Assembly (NCBI GenBank): GCA_040756435.1
Contig: JBFLZD010000018.1
Coordinates: 1 to 59,416, forward strand
Direction of reading: 5' to 3'
DNA: 59,416 nt
Origin: Spirochaetota bacterium
GTDB taxonomy: Bacteria; Spirochaetota; UBA4802; UB4802
Below the pieces are notes generated by a model. That model was given only the letters and a program-made list of their open reading frames with translations. It was not told the origin of the DNA and ran no database searches. The position numbers were made by a program, and so were the translations under genes. Numbering within the stretch: position 1 is the stretch's first letter; every line of letters starts with the position of its first letter. Positions 18,293 through 26,860 of this stretch are shown piece by piece.

Positions 18293-18319
18293 TTAGCACT
18301 CATTAAAATAGAGTGCTAA
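18293..18319 (+). promoter_or_regulatory. CIRCE operator (HrcA site)
   Basis: TTAGCACTC (18293-18301), nine bases, then GAGTGCTAA (18311-18319): a perfect match to the CIRCE consensus bound by the HrcA repressor. It lies at the expected transcription start, between the -35/-10 region and the first hsp20 gene, so HrcA should block initiation until heat shock. CIRCE normally controls groESL and dnaK; its use on an hsp20 operon is less common. Confidence 0.95.
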
Positions 18320-18352
18320 CAATAAAAACCTTATATTCATAGGAGGTGTGCT

Positions 18353-18805
18353 ATGAAATGGGGGTTAACAAAACGCAATGAAAGCAAATTAAATCCTTTT
18401 GAAGCTTTTGAACGAGATGTTAAAAGGATTTTTGACGATTTCTTTACATTGGAACCAGTAGATCTTTTTGATTCTGCATGGGTACCATCAATAGACGTTG
18501 AAGAAGATGAAAAATCCATTCATGTACGTGCTGAAATTCCCGGAATTGATGAAAAGGACCTCAATGTAACTCTTGAAGACAATGTACTGACCATCAGTGG
18601 CGAAAAGAAAGAAGAACGTAAAGAAGAAAACAAACGGTATGTACTTGCAGAACGCCGATTTGGTTCATTCAAACGCAGCATTGCATTACCTGCTGAAGTA
18701 AAGGCTGATAATGTTAAAGCTTCATTCAAAAATGGTGTTTTGACTGTTGACTTTGAAAAGAAGGAAGTGTCACAGCCCAAACGCATAACTATCAATGTAA
18801 AATAA
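18353..18805 (+). CDS. Small heat-shock protein Hsp20 (first of three)
   Basis: A 150-aa alpha-crystallin chaperone that binds unfolding proteins. The core runs from about residue 42 to 140, with AEIPGIDEKDLNVTLEDN and GVLTVDFEKKE as the typical strands, and the tail carries an I-T-I element (RITINVK) like the IxI oligomerisation motif. The start is set by AGGAGG at 18341. It is the first gene after the CIRCE site and is separated by 13 bases from the second Hsp20. Three non-identical Hsp20 genes probably form mixed oligomers or act on different clients (inference). Confidence 0.95.
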   Translation: MKWGLTKRNESKLNPFEAFERDVKRIFDDFFTLEPVDLFDSAWVPSIDVEEDEKSIHVRAEIPGIDEKDLNVTLEDNVLTISGEKKEERKEENKRYVLAERRFGSFKRSIALPAEVKADNVKASFKNGVLTVDFEKKEVSQPKRITINVK

Positions 18806-18818
18806 CAGGAGGTGGACT

Positions 18819-19229
18819 ATGTTCACAACGTATGATCTTCTTGATGACGTTTTAGCACTCAGGGACATGGTGGATCGCTTCTTTGATGAAGTTTCCACCA
18901 CCCGTCGACGCGTGGAATTCCCTTATATCAACGTCTATGAAAAAGATGATGATATCATTATACGGGCGATAGCTCCGGGAGTTTCATCCAGCGATGTTAC
19001 TGTGCAACTTGCTGATAATACAGTAACTATCGAAATGAACCGTAAGGAAGATTATGCTGACAAACCGTATTTGCGCAAAGAACGCGAGTTTGGCAGTTAT
19101 AAGAAATCTATTAAGTTGCCATACTATGTGGATCCTGACAAGGTTGAAGCATCAATGAACAATGGTATTTTGACCATTAAGCTGACCAAACATGAGTCAG
19201 TAAAACCACGCAAGATAACCATTAACTAA
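18819..19229 (+). CDS. Small heat-shock protein Hsp20 (second)
   Basis: A 136-aa alpha-crystallin protein, diverged from its neighbours. AIAPGVSSSDVTVQLADN, FGSYKKSIKLP and NGILTIKLTK mark the core, and RKITIN ends the chain as the IxI-type tail. ACAGGAGG precedes the ATG. It is co-transcribed with its neighbours under the CIRCE promoter. Confidence 0.94.
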   Translation: MFTTYDLLDDVLALRDMVDRFFDEVSTTRRRVEFPYINVYEKDDDIIIRAIAPGVSSSDVTVQLADNTVTIEMNRKEDYADKPYLRKEREFGSYKKSIKLPYYVDPDKVEASMNNGILTIKLTKHESVKPRKITIN

Positions 19230-19244
19230 AAGGAGGTGATAGTT

Positions 19245-19625
19245 ATGGCAACCCAGGTAGCAAAACGCACTGATAGAAATCTTGATAAGAAGGATTATTG
19301 CTTGGTGCCTCCGGTTGATATCTATGAAACCGACAATGAATATGTCCTCAAAGCAGATATGCCCGGGGTCCCAAAGGAAAATATTGAAATAACCTTCAAT
19401 AACAATGAACTGGAAATCAACGGTAAGATTGATGAAGCATATACCGCAAGCGACAACCTGACATACCGTGAATTTACACTGTGCAATTACAACCGTAAGT
19501 TCCTGGTTTCTGACAAGATTAATGTTGAAGGTATTACTGCTACACTTGAAAACGGTGTACTCACTGTTACATTACCTAAACGTGAAGAAGCAAAACCAAA
19601 GAAGATTGAAATAAAAGCTGAATAA
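19245..19625 (+). CDS. Small heat-shock protein Hsp20 (third)
   Basis: A 126-aa alpha-crystallin protein with KADMPGVPKENIEITFNNN and ENGVLTVTLPKREE in the core and a KKIEIKAE tail. The start is decided by the ribosome site: AGGAGGTGAT at 19231-19240 lies 5 bases before ATG 19245, whereas an in-frame GTG at 19236 falls inside that site. A Rho-independent terminator follows directly, ending the operon. Confidence 0.94.
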   Translation: MATQVAKRTDRNLDKKDYCLVPPVDIYETDNEYVLKADMPGVPKENIEITFNNNELEINGKIDEAYTASDNLTYREFTLCNYNRKFLVSDKINVEGITATLENGVLTVTLPKREEAKPKKIEIKAE

Positions 19626-19630
19626 TATTT

Positions 19631-19665
19631 TGCCCCATCTTAACATACGATGGGGCATTTTTTTT
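19631..19665 (+). terminator. Rho-independent terminator of the hsp20 operon
   Basis: TGCCCCAT (19631-19638) pairs with ATGGGGCA (19650-19657) around an 11-base loop, followed by a run of eight or more T. It overlaps the stop codon of the convergent inhibitor gene by two bases. Confidence 0.9.
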
Positions 19666-20074
19666 ATTCTGTAATCGTTATAGTGAATTCTTTTGTTTTT
19701 ACTGGTTTTGGATTTTTATCAAATGGACGTACATAATCAAACACAACAGTAGCTTTACCGGCTTTAACAGCCTTAAAGGTGAATATTTCTTTATCTATTC
19801 CTCCAACGGTTTGCCCCTCACACGTCTGCACTTTATAATCACTGTTAATAAGCACTCCAGGATTTTCCTTAATGGCAAATCGCCATCGGTACCCTGTACT
19901 CAATTGTGATTCAATTTCAATTGTGACACAGCCATTGTTTTTGATAATAATTTCCTGGCCTGCATACTTCTGTGCATCTACATTTGTGCAGGTATTATTC
20001 ATTAGCTTTGAACAACTTATTCCTGATGATAGTAGTATACATAATACCAGCATCGTGCATATATGTAATTTCAT
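19664..20074 (-). CDS. Chagasin-like cysteine-protease inhibitor (I42), lipoprotein
   Basis: A 136-aa protein with a signal peptide and lipobox (LSSGISC), so probably anchored to a membrane facing the periplasm. The mature part has the loops of chagasin-type inhibitors of papain-like proteases: STGYRW (the NPTTGY loop), GGIDKEIFTFKAVKAG, and VRPF in place of RPW. ATG 20074 is preceded by GGAGGG. It lies 25 bases downstream of a papain-like protease gene on the same strand, so enzyme and inhibitor are made together. The inhibitor may protect the cell from its own protease or act on foreign ones. Confidence 0.85.
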   Translation of the reverse strand: MKLHICTMLVLCILLSSGISCSKLMNNTCTNVDAQKYAGQEIIIKNNGCVTIEIESQLSTGYRWRFAIKENPGVLINSDYKVQTCEGQTVGGIDKEIFTFKAVKAGKATVVFDYVRPFDKNPKPVKTKEFTITITE

Positions 20075-20099
20075 AAAAACCCTCCATGAATTTTCATTA

Positions 20100-21257
20100 T
20101 TATTCTTTATCAAGGACAACCCATGCTGCCCCATAACCAATGTTATTGCATCCATATTCTATCCACATGTAGCCTTTTTCACCCCAACGCTCACCCCAGG
20201 AATTTTTTATCCTGTAAGCCTTTTTACTATCATCCCAACCTACAATAATTATTCCATGATTGACATCTTTGGGGCTGCTCACCGGTGTAAATTCATCAAA
20301 TATACCACCTACATAGGCCTGAAAAGCAGGGGTAACCTTTACTGTGGCTGCTATTGGTCCATAAGTGCTTAATGCCTTTTTCATCTCATCAACTGAAGGG
20401 ATCCCGCCATCTTTGCGGACATACCCCCAGGCTATAAGCTTTACAGGTATCTGTTTTTTGGGAGTGCACCCATATTCATAACCTCTATAAGGGGCAATCT
20501 TTTCCTCAACAGGATAGTTGGTCATCATAAAATCAAATACATTGCCATACCAGCCACCATTACAGCTACCTGCATCCCGCCCATATTTATCACGAGCACA
20601 ATCAATCATGTATTGTTCTGAAAGGTCAATATCAGCTTTTTTATTTATTTTATAACAACCTTCCACCACACCCATTGCAGTAAACGACCAGCAGCTACCA
20701 CACAGTCCCTGATCTTTAACAGCTGTCATCATTCCCAGCGCAAACCAGTCAAGCACGGGTTTGGATGGGTCAGCTAACATAAAAGACTGGGGCAATGTTT
20801 CCTCAGGTTTTACCGGGGTAACTTCTTCAGGTTTTTCTTCTTTTTTTACTTCTTCTTTAGGCTTTACAGGCTCTTTTTTCTCAGGTTGTAATTCAGCCTG
20901 GCGTTTTGCAGCCTGGGCTTCGGCCAACCGTTGTAAAAATTCAAGGAATAACTGGAACCCCCTACTTGTCTGTATTTCAGCTTCTTTTTCCAGATCCTTT
21001 GGTGGTATGGTACCTGTAATTTCCTCAATCTGGCGCTTTAACGCTTCGGTCATATCCACCTTGAATTTCAAATTACGCTCTTTTATATCTTTGCGTATGG
21101 CTTCTAATTGCTGTTTTACTTCAGTAATACTTTTTTTATTCTTTATTCTTTGAGCTTCAACATCAGTTTTAAATGAGCTTTTCATCTTTGACTGAGAAAA
21201 AGCAATTGGAGCGATGGCCACACACATCATAATGCAAATGATAAAATACTTTTTCAT
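20100..21257 (-). CDS. Secreted papain-family (C1) cysteine protease
   Basis: A 385-aa protein with a signal peptide (ICIMMCVAIAPIAFSQ), a Lys/Glu-rich propeptide-like segment (about residues 40-160, predicted helical), and a C1 catalytic domain. The active-site motifs are complete: QGLCGSCWSF (Cys near 189), NHGIIIVGW (His near 334) and IKNSWG (Asn near 352). ATG 21257 is chosen because a GGGAGAAAG ribosome site precedes it and a signal peptide follows; the frame is open further upstream. A chagasin-like inhibitor gene follows. Papain-type proteases are uncommon in bacteria. Confidence 0.92.
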   Translation of the reverse strand: MKKYFIICIMMCVAIAPIAFSQSKMKSSFKTDVEAQRIKNKKSITEVKQQLEAIRKDIKERNLKFKVDMTEALKRQIEEITGTIPPKDLEKEAEIQTSRGFQLFLEFLQRLAEAQAAKRQAELQPEKKEPVKPKEEVKKEEKPEEVTPVKPEETLPQSFMLADPSKPVLDWFALGMMTAVKDQGLCGSCWSFTAMGVVEGCYKINKKADIDLSEQYMIDCARDKYGRDAGSCNGGWYGNVFDFMMTNYPVEEKIAPYRGYEYGCTPKKQIPVKLIAWGYVRKDGGIPSVDEMKKALSTYGPIAATVKVTPAFQAYVGGIFDEFTPVSSPKDVNHGIIIVGWDDSKKAYRIKNSWGERWGEKGYMWIEYGCNNIGYGAAWVVLDKE

Positions 21258-21610
21258 ATACTTTCTCCCATTTGTTTTATTAATTTTTATAAATAATCGA
21301 ATAGAGTATGTACCGCCATTGGCTTCCTTTAAAATATACTTATTATAAAATATCTTTATTGATACCTGAAAATTTCTACTAATGTACAGTATTTTATGGT
21401 AATTGTCCAATCTTTTTTAATTTTACAGCAATCAAAATCTCAACTGCTTAATAGCCCGTTAATACAAACAAACAAAATTACATTGCAAAATTATAACAAA
21501 TTGTTACAATGTGAAAAATATTTAATATTTGATTTACTATAACCGATAAAAAAGTGTAATAGCATAATTACTAAGCATATAGTGCATAATATCATAAGAG
21601 GGTATTAACT
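21258..21610. other. Intergenic region between divergent genes
   Basis: 353 bases between the start of the protease gene and the start of the plus-strand exported-protein gene. AT-rich. I see no repeats, stable hairpin or convincing -35/-10 pair. Both promoters should lie here. Confidence 0.4.
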
Positions 21611-22450
21611 ATGAAATCAACAAGATTTTTACTGTACGCTATCGTTGCCATTTTAGCAGTTACCTTTAGTCTTGTAGCAATTGCTCAACAGCAAGCTCCT
21701 AAGGAAGAACCAAAGAAAGAAGGTATAAAAGAAGAAGTAACTGGATGGCGGATAAAAGATTTCAAACCGTATGTAAAGGCAATTCAGGAACTGGAAAAAC
21801 TCAGCAAAGAATATTCAGACAATCTTTTAAAACTGGCAATTGATGAATATTCAACTGGTATAGATATACTTGAAGATATGGAAAATGATGTCAATAAGCT
21901 CATTGAAACAAATCAGAAGAATAAGAATCTTCAGGAACAGTGGTACTGGCAGGAAATTGACCGCCGTGAACAGGAAAAACGTCAGATTGCAATGATGAAA
22001 TTTGAAGCAAAAACAAAAGCAGTAACTTACTTTACCAGAGCTATCAACCACATGGATGAAATAACCTTTGAAGAAGTACGAAAAGACCCCAAGTTTGTCA
22101 ATTTCCAGATACGATTGTACCAGGCATATGTTTCAACCCAGTACGACCTGTATAATCTGAAACCATGTATTCCAATTTTGGAGCGTTACATTGAAATTAA
22201 TGACCAGACCAAAAATGATGTATGGGCATATAAGTATCTGTCAAGCTGTTATGGATACATGGAAGGTGTGCTGCTTAAATACAAGCAGGGAACAGAACAG
22301 GAACAACTACAGTACAAGCAGAAAAAGAACATGTATATGCTGAGAGCAGCTGAACTGCAGTATGGTATTGATTCACCACAGTATAAACACTTACGTGAGA
22401 TAGTATCCAAAGACGAAAAGAAGAGTGAAAAAATCAACGAGTTCAAATAA
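21611..22450 (+). CDS. Exported protein of unknown function
   Basis: A 279-aa protein with a clear signal peptide (LLYAIVAILAVTFSLVAIAQ), so probably periplasmic. The mature part is highly charged and helical: a long coiled-coil-like region (about residues 60-135) and a second helical block ending in a lysine-rich tail. The spacing of Tyr/Leu/Ala (YFTRAINHMDEI, WAYKYLSSCYGYMEG) is reminiscent of TPR helices. I do not recognise the family. A Rho-independent terminator follows. Confidence 0.8.
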   Translation: MKSTRFLLYAIVAILAVTFSLVAIAQQQAPKEEPKKEGIKEEVTGWRIKDFKPYVKAIQELEKLSKEYSDNLLKLAIDEYSTGIDILEDMENDVNKLIETNQKNKNLQEQWYWQEIDRREQEKRQIAMMKFEAKTKAVTYFTRAINHMDEITFEEVRKDPKFVNFQIRLYQAYVSTQYDLYNLKPCIPILERYIEINDQTKNDVWAYKYLSSCYGYMEGVLLKYKQGTEQEQLQYKQKKNMYMLRAAELQYGIDSPQYKHLREIVSKDEKKSEKINEFK

Positions 22451-22500
22451 GTATACTCATTCCTGCTGCCACTGGCAGCGGGAAATGTTTCAATATAACA

Positions 22501-22533
22501 TAAAACCCCGTAACAATGCGGGGTTTTATTTTT
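22501..22533. terminator. Bidirectional Rho-independent terminator
   Basis: AAAACCCCG (22502-22510) pairs with CGGGGTTTT (22519-22527) around an 8-base loop, with T-rich sequence on the right and A-rich on the left. It can end both the plus-strand exported-protein gene and the convergent gene whose stop is at 22526. Confidence 0.85.
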
Positions 22534-23527
22534 CCATCACCTTGAATCCAGTAAACAGCTTGTATTCCAATCCATTATAGGTTAGTTTAACCTCAATGAC
22601 CCTGCCAGGGTAAACAAATAGTATGACGGGTTTTGGTTGCCGTATATTGTTGTCCCGTATATACTGCTCTGAATTTTCATCTAAACGCCAGCGTTCAATC
22701 ACGATTTCATGATACTGTCCGGATGAAAGATTAAGTTGAATTATCGATTGATTAATTGCAAGTACAGGCTCTGTACGACCATAATCCTGTCCATTACAGT
22801 ATATTTTATAAAAAACCCTGGAAGCTTTTTCATCGGTTGGAAGATCATTGATTGTAAGCTCTACCGTATAATCGCTGCTTACAGCAAACTGTACGTTGTT
22901 ACTATAGCGATATACTACCTTCTTTTCTTTAATATCGATAACTTCAGTATCATTGTCATCGGTTACAAAGACTATGCGGTCATCCACGTGCCCTTTCAAT
23001 GACGGCTTCCCGGTGAAATATAATGGCAATATAAAATCATTGTACACAAGAGTATTATCGTTTTTTAGGATAACCATGCTGTCTTTTAAAATTAAAATAT
23101 CACCAACCCCCTTAACCTGCTCCACCAGGCCTGTATTCACATCAGCCCTGTACAGTATGCTATCACTTTCATGAATACAGATATATATGGCACCTGATTC
23201 AAAAGCAATGCGTTTAATTTGTATACTTTCAGAATTTGTGGCAATAGGAAATTGAATTATGTTTTTATCCTGTAGAGTATAAGCTCCCGCAACTATCTCT
23301 TTTTCATTTTTAGCAACAAACAGTATTGCAGTATCCCTGACGTAATAATCAAGAACAACGCCTTGAACGGGTAAAGCCACTGAAGGCTCAATATATAATG
23401 TCCCATTAATTAAGGTTGGGAATGCAGTGCCTATCGCCAGGCTATAAAAGGAAAACTGAAATAACAAAAAGAATAGTATACACCAGAAAGCAATTCTATA
23501 CACGTGATAACCGGTTTTTGAAATCAT
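22526..23527 (-). CDS. Exported protein with beta-propeller-like body
   Basis: A 333-aa protein with an N-terminal hydrophobic signal or anchor (IAFWCILFFLLFQFSFYSLAIG). The rest is rich in short beta strands and turns (IKRIAFESGAIYICIHESDS, YRADVNTGLVEQ, LKGHVDDRIVFVTDDNDTEV), in the style of a beta-propeller, with a C-terminal domain that may be immunoglobulin-like. No catalytic motif. Its start overlaps the last 32 bases of the upstream decarboxylase gene, and no strong ribosome site is visible. Function unknown. Confidence 0.75.
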   Translation of the reverse strand: MISKTGYHVYRIAFWCILFFLLFQFSFYSLAIGTAFPTLINGTLYIEPSVALPVQGVVLDYYVRDTAILFVAKNEKEIVAGAYTLQDKNIIQFPIATNSESIQIKRIAFESGAIYICIHESDSILYRADVNTGLVEQVKGVGDILILKDSMVILKNDNTLVYNDFILPLYFTGKPSLKGHVDDRIVFVTDDNDTEVIDIKEKKVVYRYSNNVQFAVSSDYTVELTINDLPTDEKASRVFYKIYCNGQDYGRTEPVLAINQSIIQLNLSSGQYHEIVIERWRLDENSEQYIRDNNIRQPKPVILFVYPGRVIEVKLTYNGLEYKLFTGFKVMEK

Positions 23528-25205
23528 TATATATCTTTAAACCAAGCTTATTCTGCTCGTCAATTATTTCTTGCAATATTGCTGGAGTGGTTAAAGGATT
23601 TATGGTGATAGCCCTGAGAACTACAATTCGCTGATCGCGATAGCGTGTTGACTCCAGCATGGTTCGAGAAACAAAGCTGTTATCTTCCTGACGGATTGCA
23701 CGGTGAAGCTCTATGGTCATTTCATTGATAATATCATTTAGCTTTTTTAGGCGCCTGCGCAATTTTGCTGCTTTCTCTTCATCTGCAGTTTGGATTGCAC
23801 TCATTATGCGCTCAAGTTTTATCCGTATACTCTGTGGTACAAACCTATAGTTAGTGATAAATAATTCCGGATTATTGAGCAACTCAAAGTTTTCATGCTT
23901 TATAATGAGTTCTTTCAAGGTATTAGTAAGCATGAATGCATGTTCAAAGAGCACCTCAAAACCTGCCGTGCCAAATATCTTAAGCGTTACCCAGGGCTTT
24001 AAGCATGAAAATGGTCGTGAACCTTCCACAGTAAACCTTCCCTGGTCAACTGAATCCGGGCGAATAATGTAATTGGATGTATGCATAATGTTGGTAAGGT
24101 CATAGGGATTTTTAAACAAAATCAGTCCCATGGACAACGGTGAATACAATAGCTTGTGGGCATCAAATGTAACCGAATCAGCCTTTTCTATCCCTTTGAA
24201 TAAATCGCGGTATTTGTTAACCAGAAGTACTGATCCACCCCACGCCGCATCAACATGGAAGAAGATATTGTATTCATCAGCAATTTTTCTTAAAGTATAC
24301 AGGTCATCTATATTGCCTGTCTCAGTTGTGCCAGCAATGCCAATCAATGCAATGACTTTGATTGCATCAGCATGGGTGCTGTTATACTCAGCTATTGCTT
24401 TTAACTCACGTCGCAATGCATTAATATCTATCTTATTATTGCTATCAACTGGTATTTTAATTACGTTATTGTCACCAATGCCGGTAATACGAGCAACCTT
24501 ATCAATTGAATAATGACCACGCTGCGAAACTATATATACTGCTTTGTGTATATGATAATACCTGAATGCTTCAGCCACACCTGCTTTGCGTATGCCAGGA
24601 AAACGTTCATCAGCAGGGAACGCTTTGTTGCGTGCCACAAGCATTGCGGTAAGGTTTGCCAGTGTGCCATCAAGGGTTACATTTCCCAGTGCAATCCTGT
24701 GATTCTGAATATTTCGTTTATAAAATGACGCTGGCTTTTGAAAAATAAGCCTGTGTATCCAGGAAATAAATTCGCGCTCTACAAATGTTGACGCTTTTGC
24801 TGTTTCTATCTTTACCTGGTTTTGATTGAGTGCAGCAATGATCATCTCAAGCAAAATCATAAAATAGGGAATAGCACTTGTCATGTGCCCAATGTAATAA
24901 GGATTGCCAACCTTCACCGAGTGTTTGATAACCTTTTGTTTAATTTCAAGAAGTATATCTTTTAAAAGCTTTGGATCACGGGGAATATCAATATTATTAA
25001 ACAAGCATGCCAGTTCCGGTAATGATATCTCACTGTGAATACCACCCTTTTCCTTGAAAAAAGAATGGATAAGGTCAAGAAGCTCATACCCAAACTGCAT
25101 AAACTTATCAGGTGAATCGGGCATGATGAATAGCTTGCGCAGATGCTCTAAATCGGTGGGTATCTTACCAGGAGTATGATCTATTGTGGGCTCAGCCAAT
25201 CTCAT
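23496..25205 (-). CDS. PLP-dependent decarboxylase, PanP-like
   Basis: A 569-aa group II PLP decarboxylase. Conserved pieces are SPxFIGHMTSA-like YYIGHMTSAIPYF, ALGNVTLDGTLANLTA, GIAGTTETGNID, FHVDAAWGGS and DSVTFDAHKLLYSP, whose Lys (near residue 350) would form the Schiff base. The layout and the C-terminal NPLTTPAILQEII are close to the PanP group, an aspartate 1-decarboxylase that makes beta-alanine for coenzyme A; glutamate decarboxylase-like activity is the alternative. ATG 25205 was preferred to an in-frame GTG at 25217. No ribosome site is obvious for either. Confidence 0.82.
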   Translation of the reverse strand: MRLAEPTIDHTPGKIPTDLEHLRKLFIMPDSPDKFMQFGYELLDLIHSFFKEKGGIHSEISLPELACLFNNIDIPRDPKLLKDILLEIKQKVIKHSVKVGNPYYIGHMTSAIPYFMILLEMIIAALNQNQVKIETAKASTFVEREFISWIHRLIFQKPASFYKRNIQNHRIALGNVTLDGTLANLTAMLVARNKAFPADERFPGIRKAGVAEAFRYYHIHKAVYIVSQRGHYSIDKVARITGIGDNNVIKIPVDSNNKIDINALRRELKAIAEYNSTHADAIKVIALIGIAGTTETGNIDDLYTLRKIADEYNIFFHVDAAWGGSVLLVNKYRDLFKGIEKADSVTFDAHKLLYSPLSMGLILFKNPYDLTNIMHTSNYIIRPDSVDQGRFTVEGSRPFSCLKPWVTLKIFGTAGFEVLFEHAFMLTNTLKELIIKHENFELLNNPELFITNYRFVPQSIRIKLERIMSAIQTADEEKAAKLRRRLKKLNDIINEMTIELHRAIRQEDNSFVSRTMLESTRYRDQRIVVLRAITINPLTTPAILQEIIDEQNKLGLKIYNDFKNRLSRV

Positions 25206-25416
25206 TGTGGTAACCACTTGTCATAAGGTTGGAGGACATCTTATTACACAAAAGTAAATATAATTAAATTAATCAAGTACTTTTGCTGGAATATACAAAA
25301 TTATTGCCAATAATCATACAAATTCATTATATTGGCGATAGTTATTATAACCGGTCCACTGAAAATATAGCCCTAAATTGCAAAATAACCAATTTTTTAG
25401 TTTTTGCTTTTTTAAA

Positions 25417-25830
25417 GGCTCTGACCCCATTACAATAGTATCACCCCTTCGGGGTTTATAGTGTGGGTGTCATCCTGAACCATGTCCTGAATTTATTTCA
25501 GTAATGATTCAGTGCGGTCATCCTGATCATGATTCAGGAACTCATTAGCGGGAACAAGAGATTCCGGGTTAAGTCCGGAAGGACGTATAGGCAACAAGTC
25601 ATCCTGAAGCATGTCCTGAATTTATTTCAGGATTGATTCAGGATCTACTCATAATGCTCTGACCCCAAATCCCACTATCTCTCCAATAACTCAGCGTACT
25701 CTGCGTGATACATTACTTTATCTCTAGAGTCTAGGCTCTGACCCCTTACAATAATATCACCCCTTCGGGGTTTGCATGATGTTGTGATAACGTTGTGAAG
25801 ATAGTATGCTCTGACCCCATGGTTTCACAA
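25417..25830. repeat. Repeat cluster with GCTCTGACCCC words upstream of a RAYT gene
   Basis: The 749-base gap 25206-25954 is mostly repeats. GCTCTGACCCC occurs at 25418, 25656, 25735 and 25808. Two of the copies head a longer shared unit (25417-25457 and 25734-25773) that ends in ACCCCTTCGGGGTTT, a hairpin. A separate 32-base direct repeat (TCATCCTGAA-CATGTCCTGA...) stands at 25470-25501 and 25599-25630. These are likely REP-like substrates of the adjacent transposase. A truncated copy of the word occurs inside that gene (26361) and a variant at 59188. Confidence 0.75.
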
Positions 25831-25954
25831 TTTTTTTTAATTTTTTCATCAAAAAATACAAATTTTTTTCCAATTCCTTTTAATTTTTCCCAGCAAAAGC
25901 GTTGTATACAGTAGAAGCATAATAGCATATTACTATACTTATTGGAGGAATACT

Positions 25955-26551
25955 ATGGCACGGAAATTACGTGTACAGATGCCCGGTCTTACCTATCACA
26001 TCACTTCTCGCTGCATAGAGTGGCGAAATATGTTAGAAGAAGACTACTTTAAAGCCTGTTTTGTGGAAATTTTACGCAGAGCAAAAGAAAAATACCCGTT
26101 TAAGATTATCGCCTACTGTATTATGGACAATCACATCCATTTGGTTATTCACACGGTAGATGATGGAGCACCCATAGGACGCATTATGCAGTATATTAAG
26201 GCACGGTTTGCAGAATTGTATAATAAGGTAACCGGAAGAACCGGACCATTCTGGAACGAGCGGTATAAGGATAGTATTGTAGAGTTTGCCCGTGATGGGT
26301 TTCACTATTTGTTGTGGTTGTTGTGGTATTTAGCGTATAATCCGGTACGGAAAAATTTATGCTCTGACCCTACTGCATACACTTACAGCAGCATAAAAGC
26401 ATATTTACAGAAAGATGCTGATGTAGGGGTGCCAATAGATTACCATGACTATTTTAAAGAGTTGGGGAAAACATTTGCCGAAAGGGTAAAAAGATTTATG
26501 CGCTATGACGAGATATATCGCAAGCGGTATTCTATTGTGGGGTGGGTGTAA
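25955..26551 (+). CDS. REP-associated tyrosine transposase (RAYT, Y1)
   Basis: A 198-aa single-strand DNA transposase of the IS200/IS605-like Y1 family. Residues 53-68 read YCIMDNHIHLVIHTVD, with the H-x-H metal site, and the helix after it (IGRIMQYIKARFAELYNKVTG) carries the candidate nucleophilic Tyr. FWNERYKDSIVE and YLAYNPVRKNL are typical RAYT segments. It has a strong TTGGAGG ribosome site. RAYTs act on nearby REP-type repeats, here the GCTCTGACCCC cluster directly upstream. The gene appears intact. Confidence 0.92.
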   Translation: MARKLRVQMPGLTYHITSRCIEWRNMLEEDYFKACFVEILRRAKEKYPFKIIAYCIMDNHIHLVIHTVDDGAPIGRIMQYIKARFAELYNKVTGRTGPFWNERYKDSIVEFARDGFHYLLWLLWYLAYNPVRKNLCSDPTAYTYSSIKAYLQKDADVGVPIDYHDYFKELGKTFAERVKRFMRYDEIYRKRYSIVGWV

Positions 26552-26860
26552 AGCTATAAAAAATAAAAAATTATATATTTGGTCAAGTTAGTTTTTGGAC
26601 ATATCAAGTATAACAGAAATTTTAAACGCTTTCTATTACGCGGGCTTGATAAAGTGAAAATTGAATCCGGTATACATTCTTCAATAATCAATTTATTAAT
26701 CTGTTCGTTTTTTAAGCTTTCATGACCAACAATTTTACTCTTTTGTAGGTTTATTGTGCACAATAACCAATTGGTGAGTTTTTTAAATTCTCTCTTGACG
26801 AAGATACAATCTATAATTATGACAGTGATATACATTTTATTTTACAGGAGAATACCTACA
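26552..26860. other. Intergenic region before the Fe-S assembly genes
   Basis: 309 AT-rich bases. TTGACG (26795-26800) and TATAAT (26812-26817) are present but only 11 bases apart, too close for a normal promoter. An AGGAG ribosome site (26847-26851) serves the next gene. A 93-codon antisense frame here has no supporting features. Confidence 0.35.

Noticed and set aside
19236-19244. GTG 19236 as start of the third Hsp20
   Set aside because: The GTG is part of the AGGAGGTGAT ribosome site for ATG 19245.
25417-25830. CRISPR array
   Set aside because: Repeats are of unequal spacing and several types; no cas genes in the window.
26795-26817. TTGACG ... TATAAT as promoter of smsC
   Set aside because: The boxes are only 11 bases apart, outside the range for a sigma-70 promoter.
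26554-26835. 93-codon minus-strand frame before smsC
   Set aside because: AT-rich, no ribosome site, overlaps the leader of smsC; no similarity I recognise.
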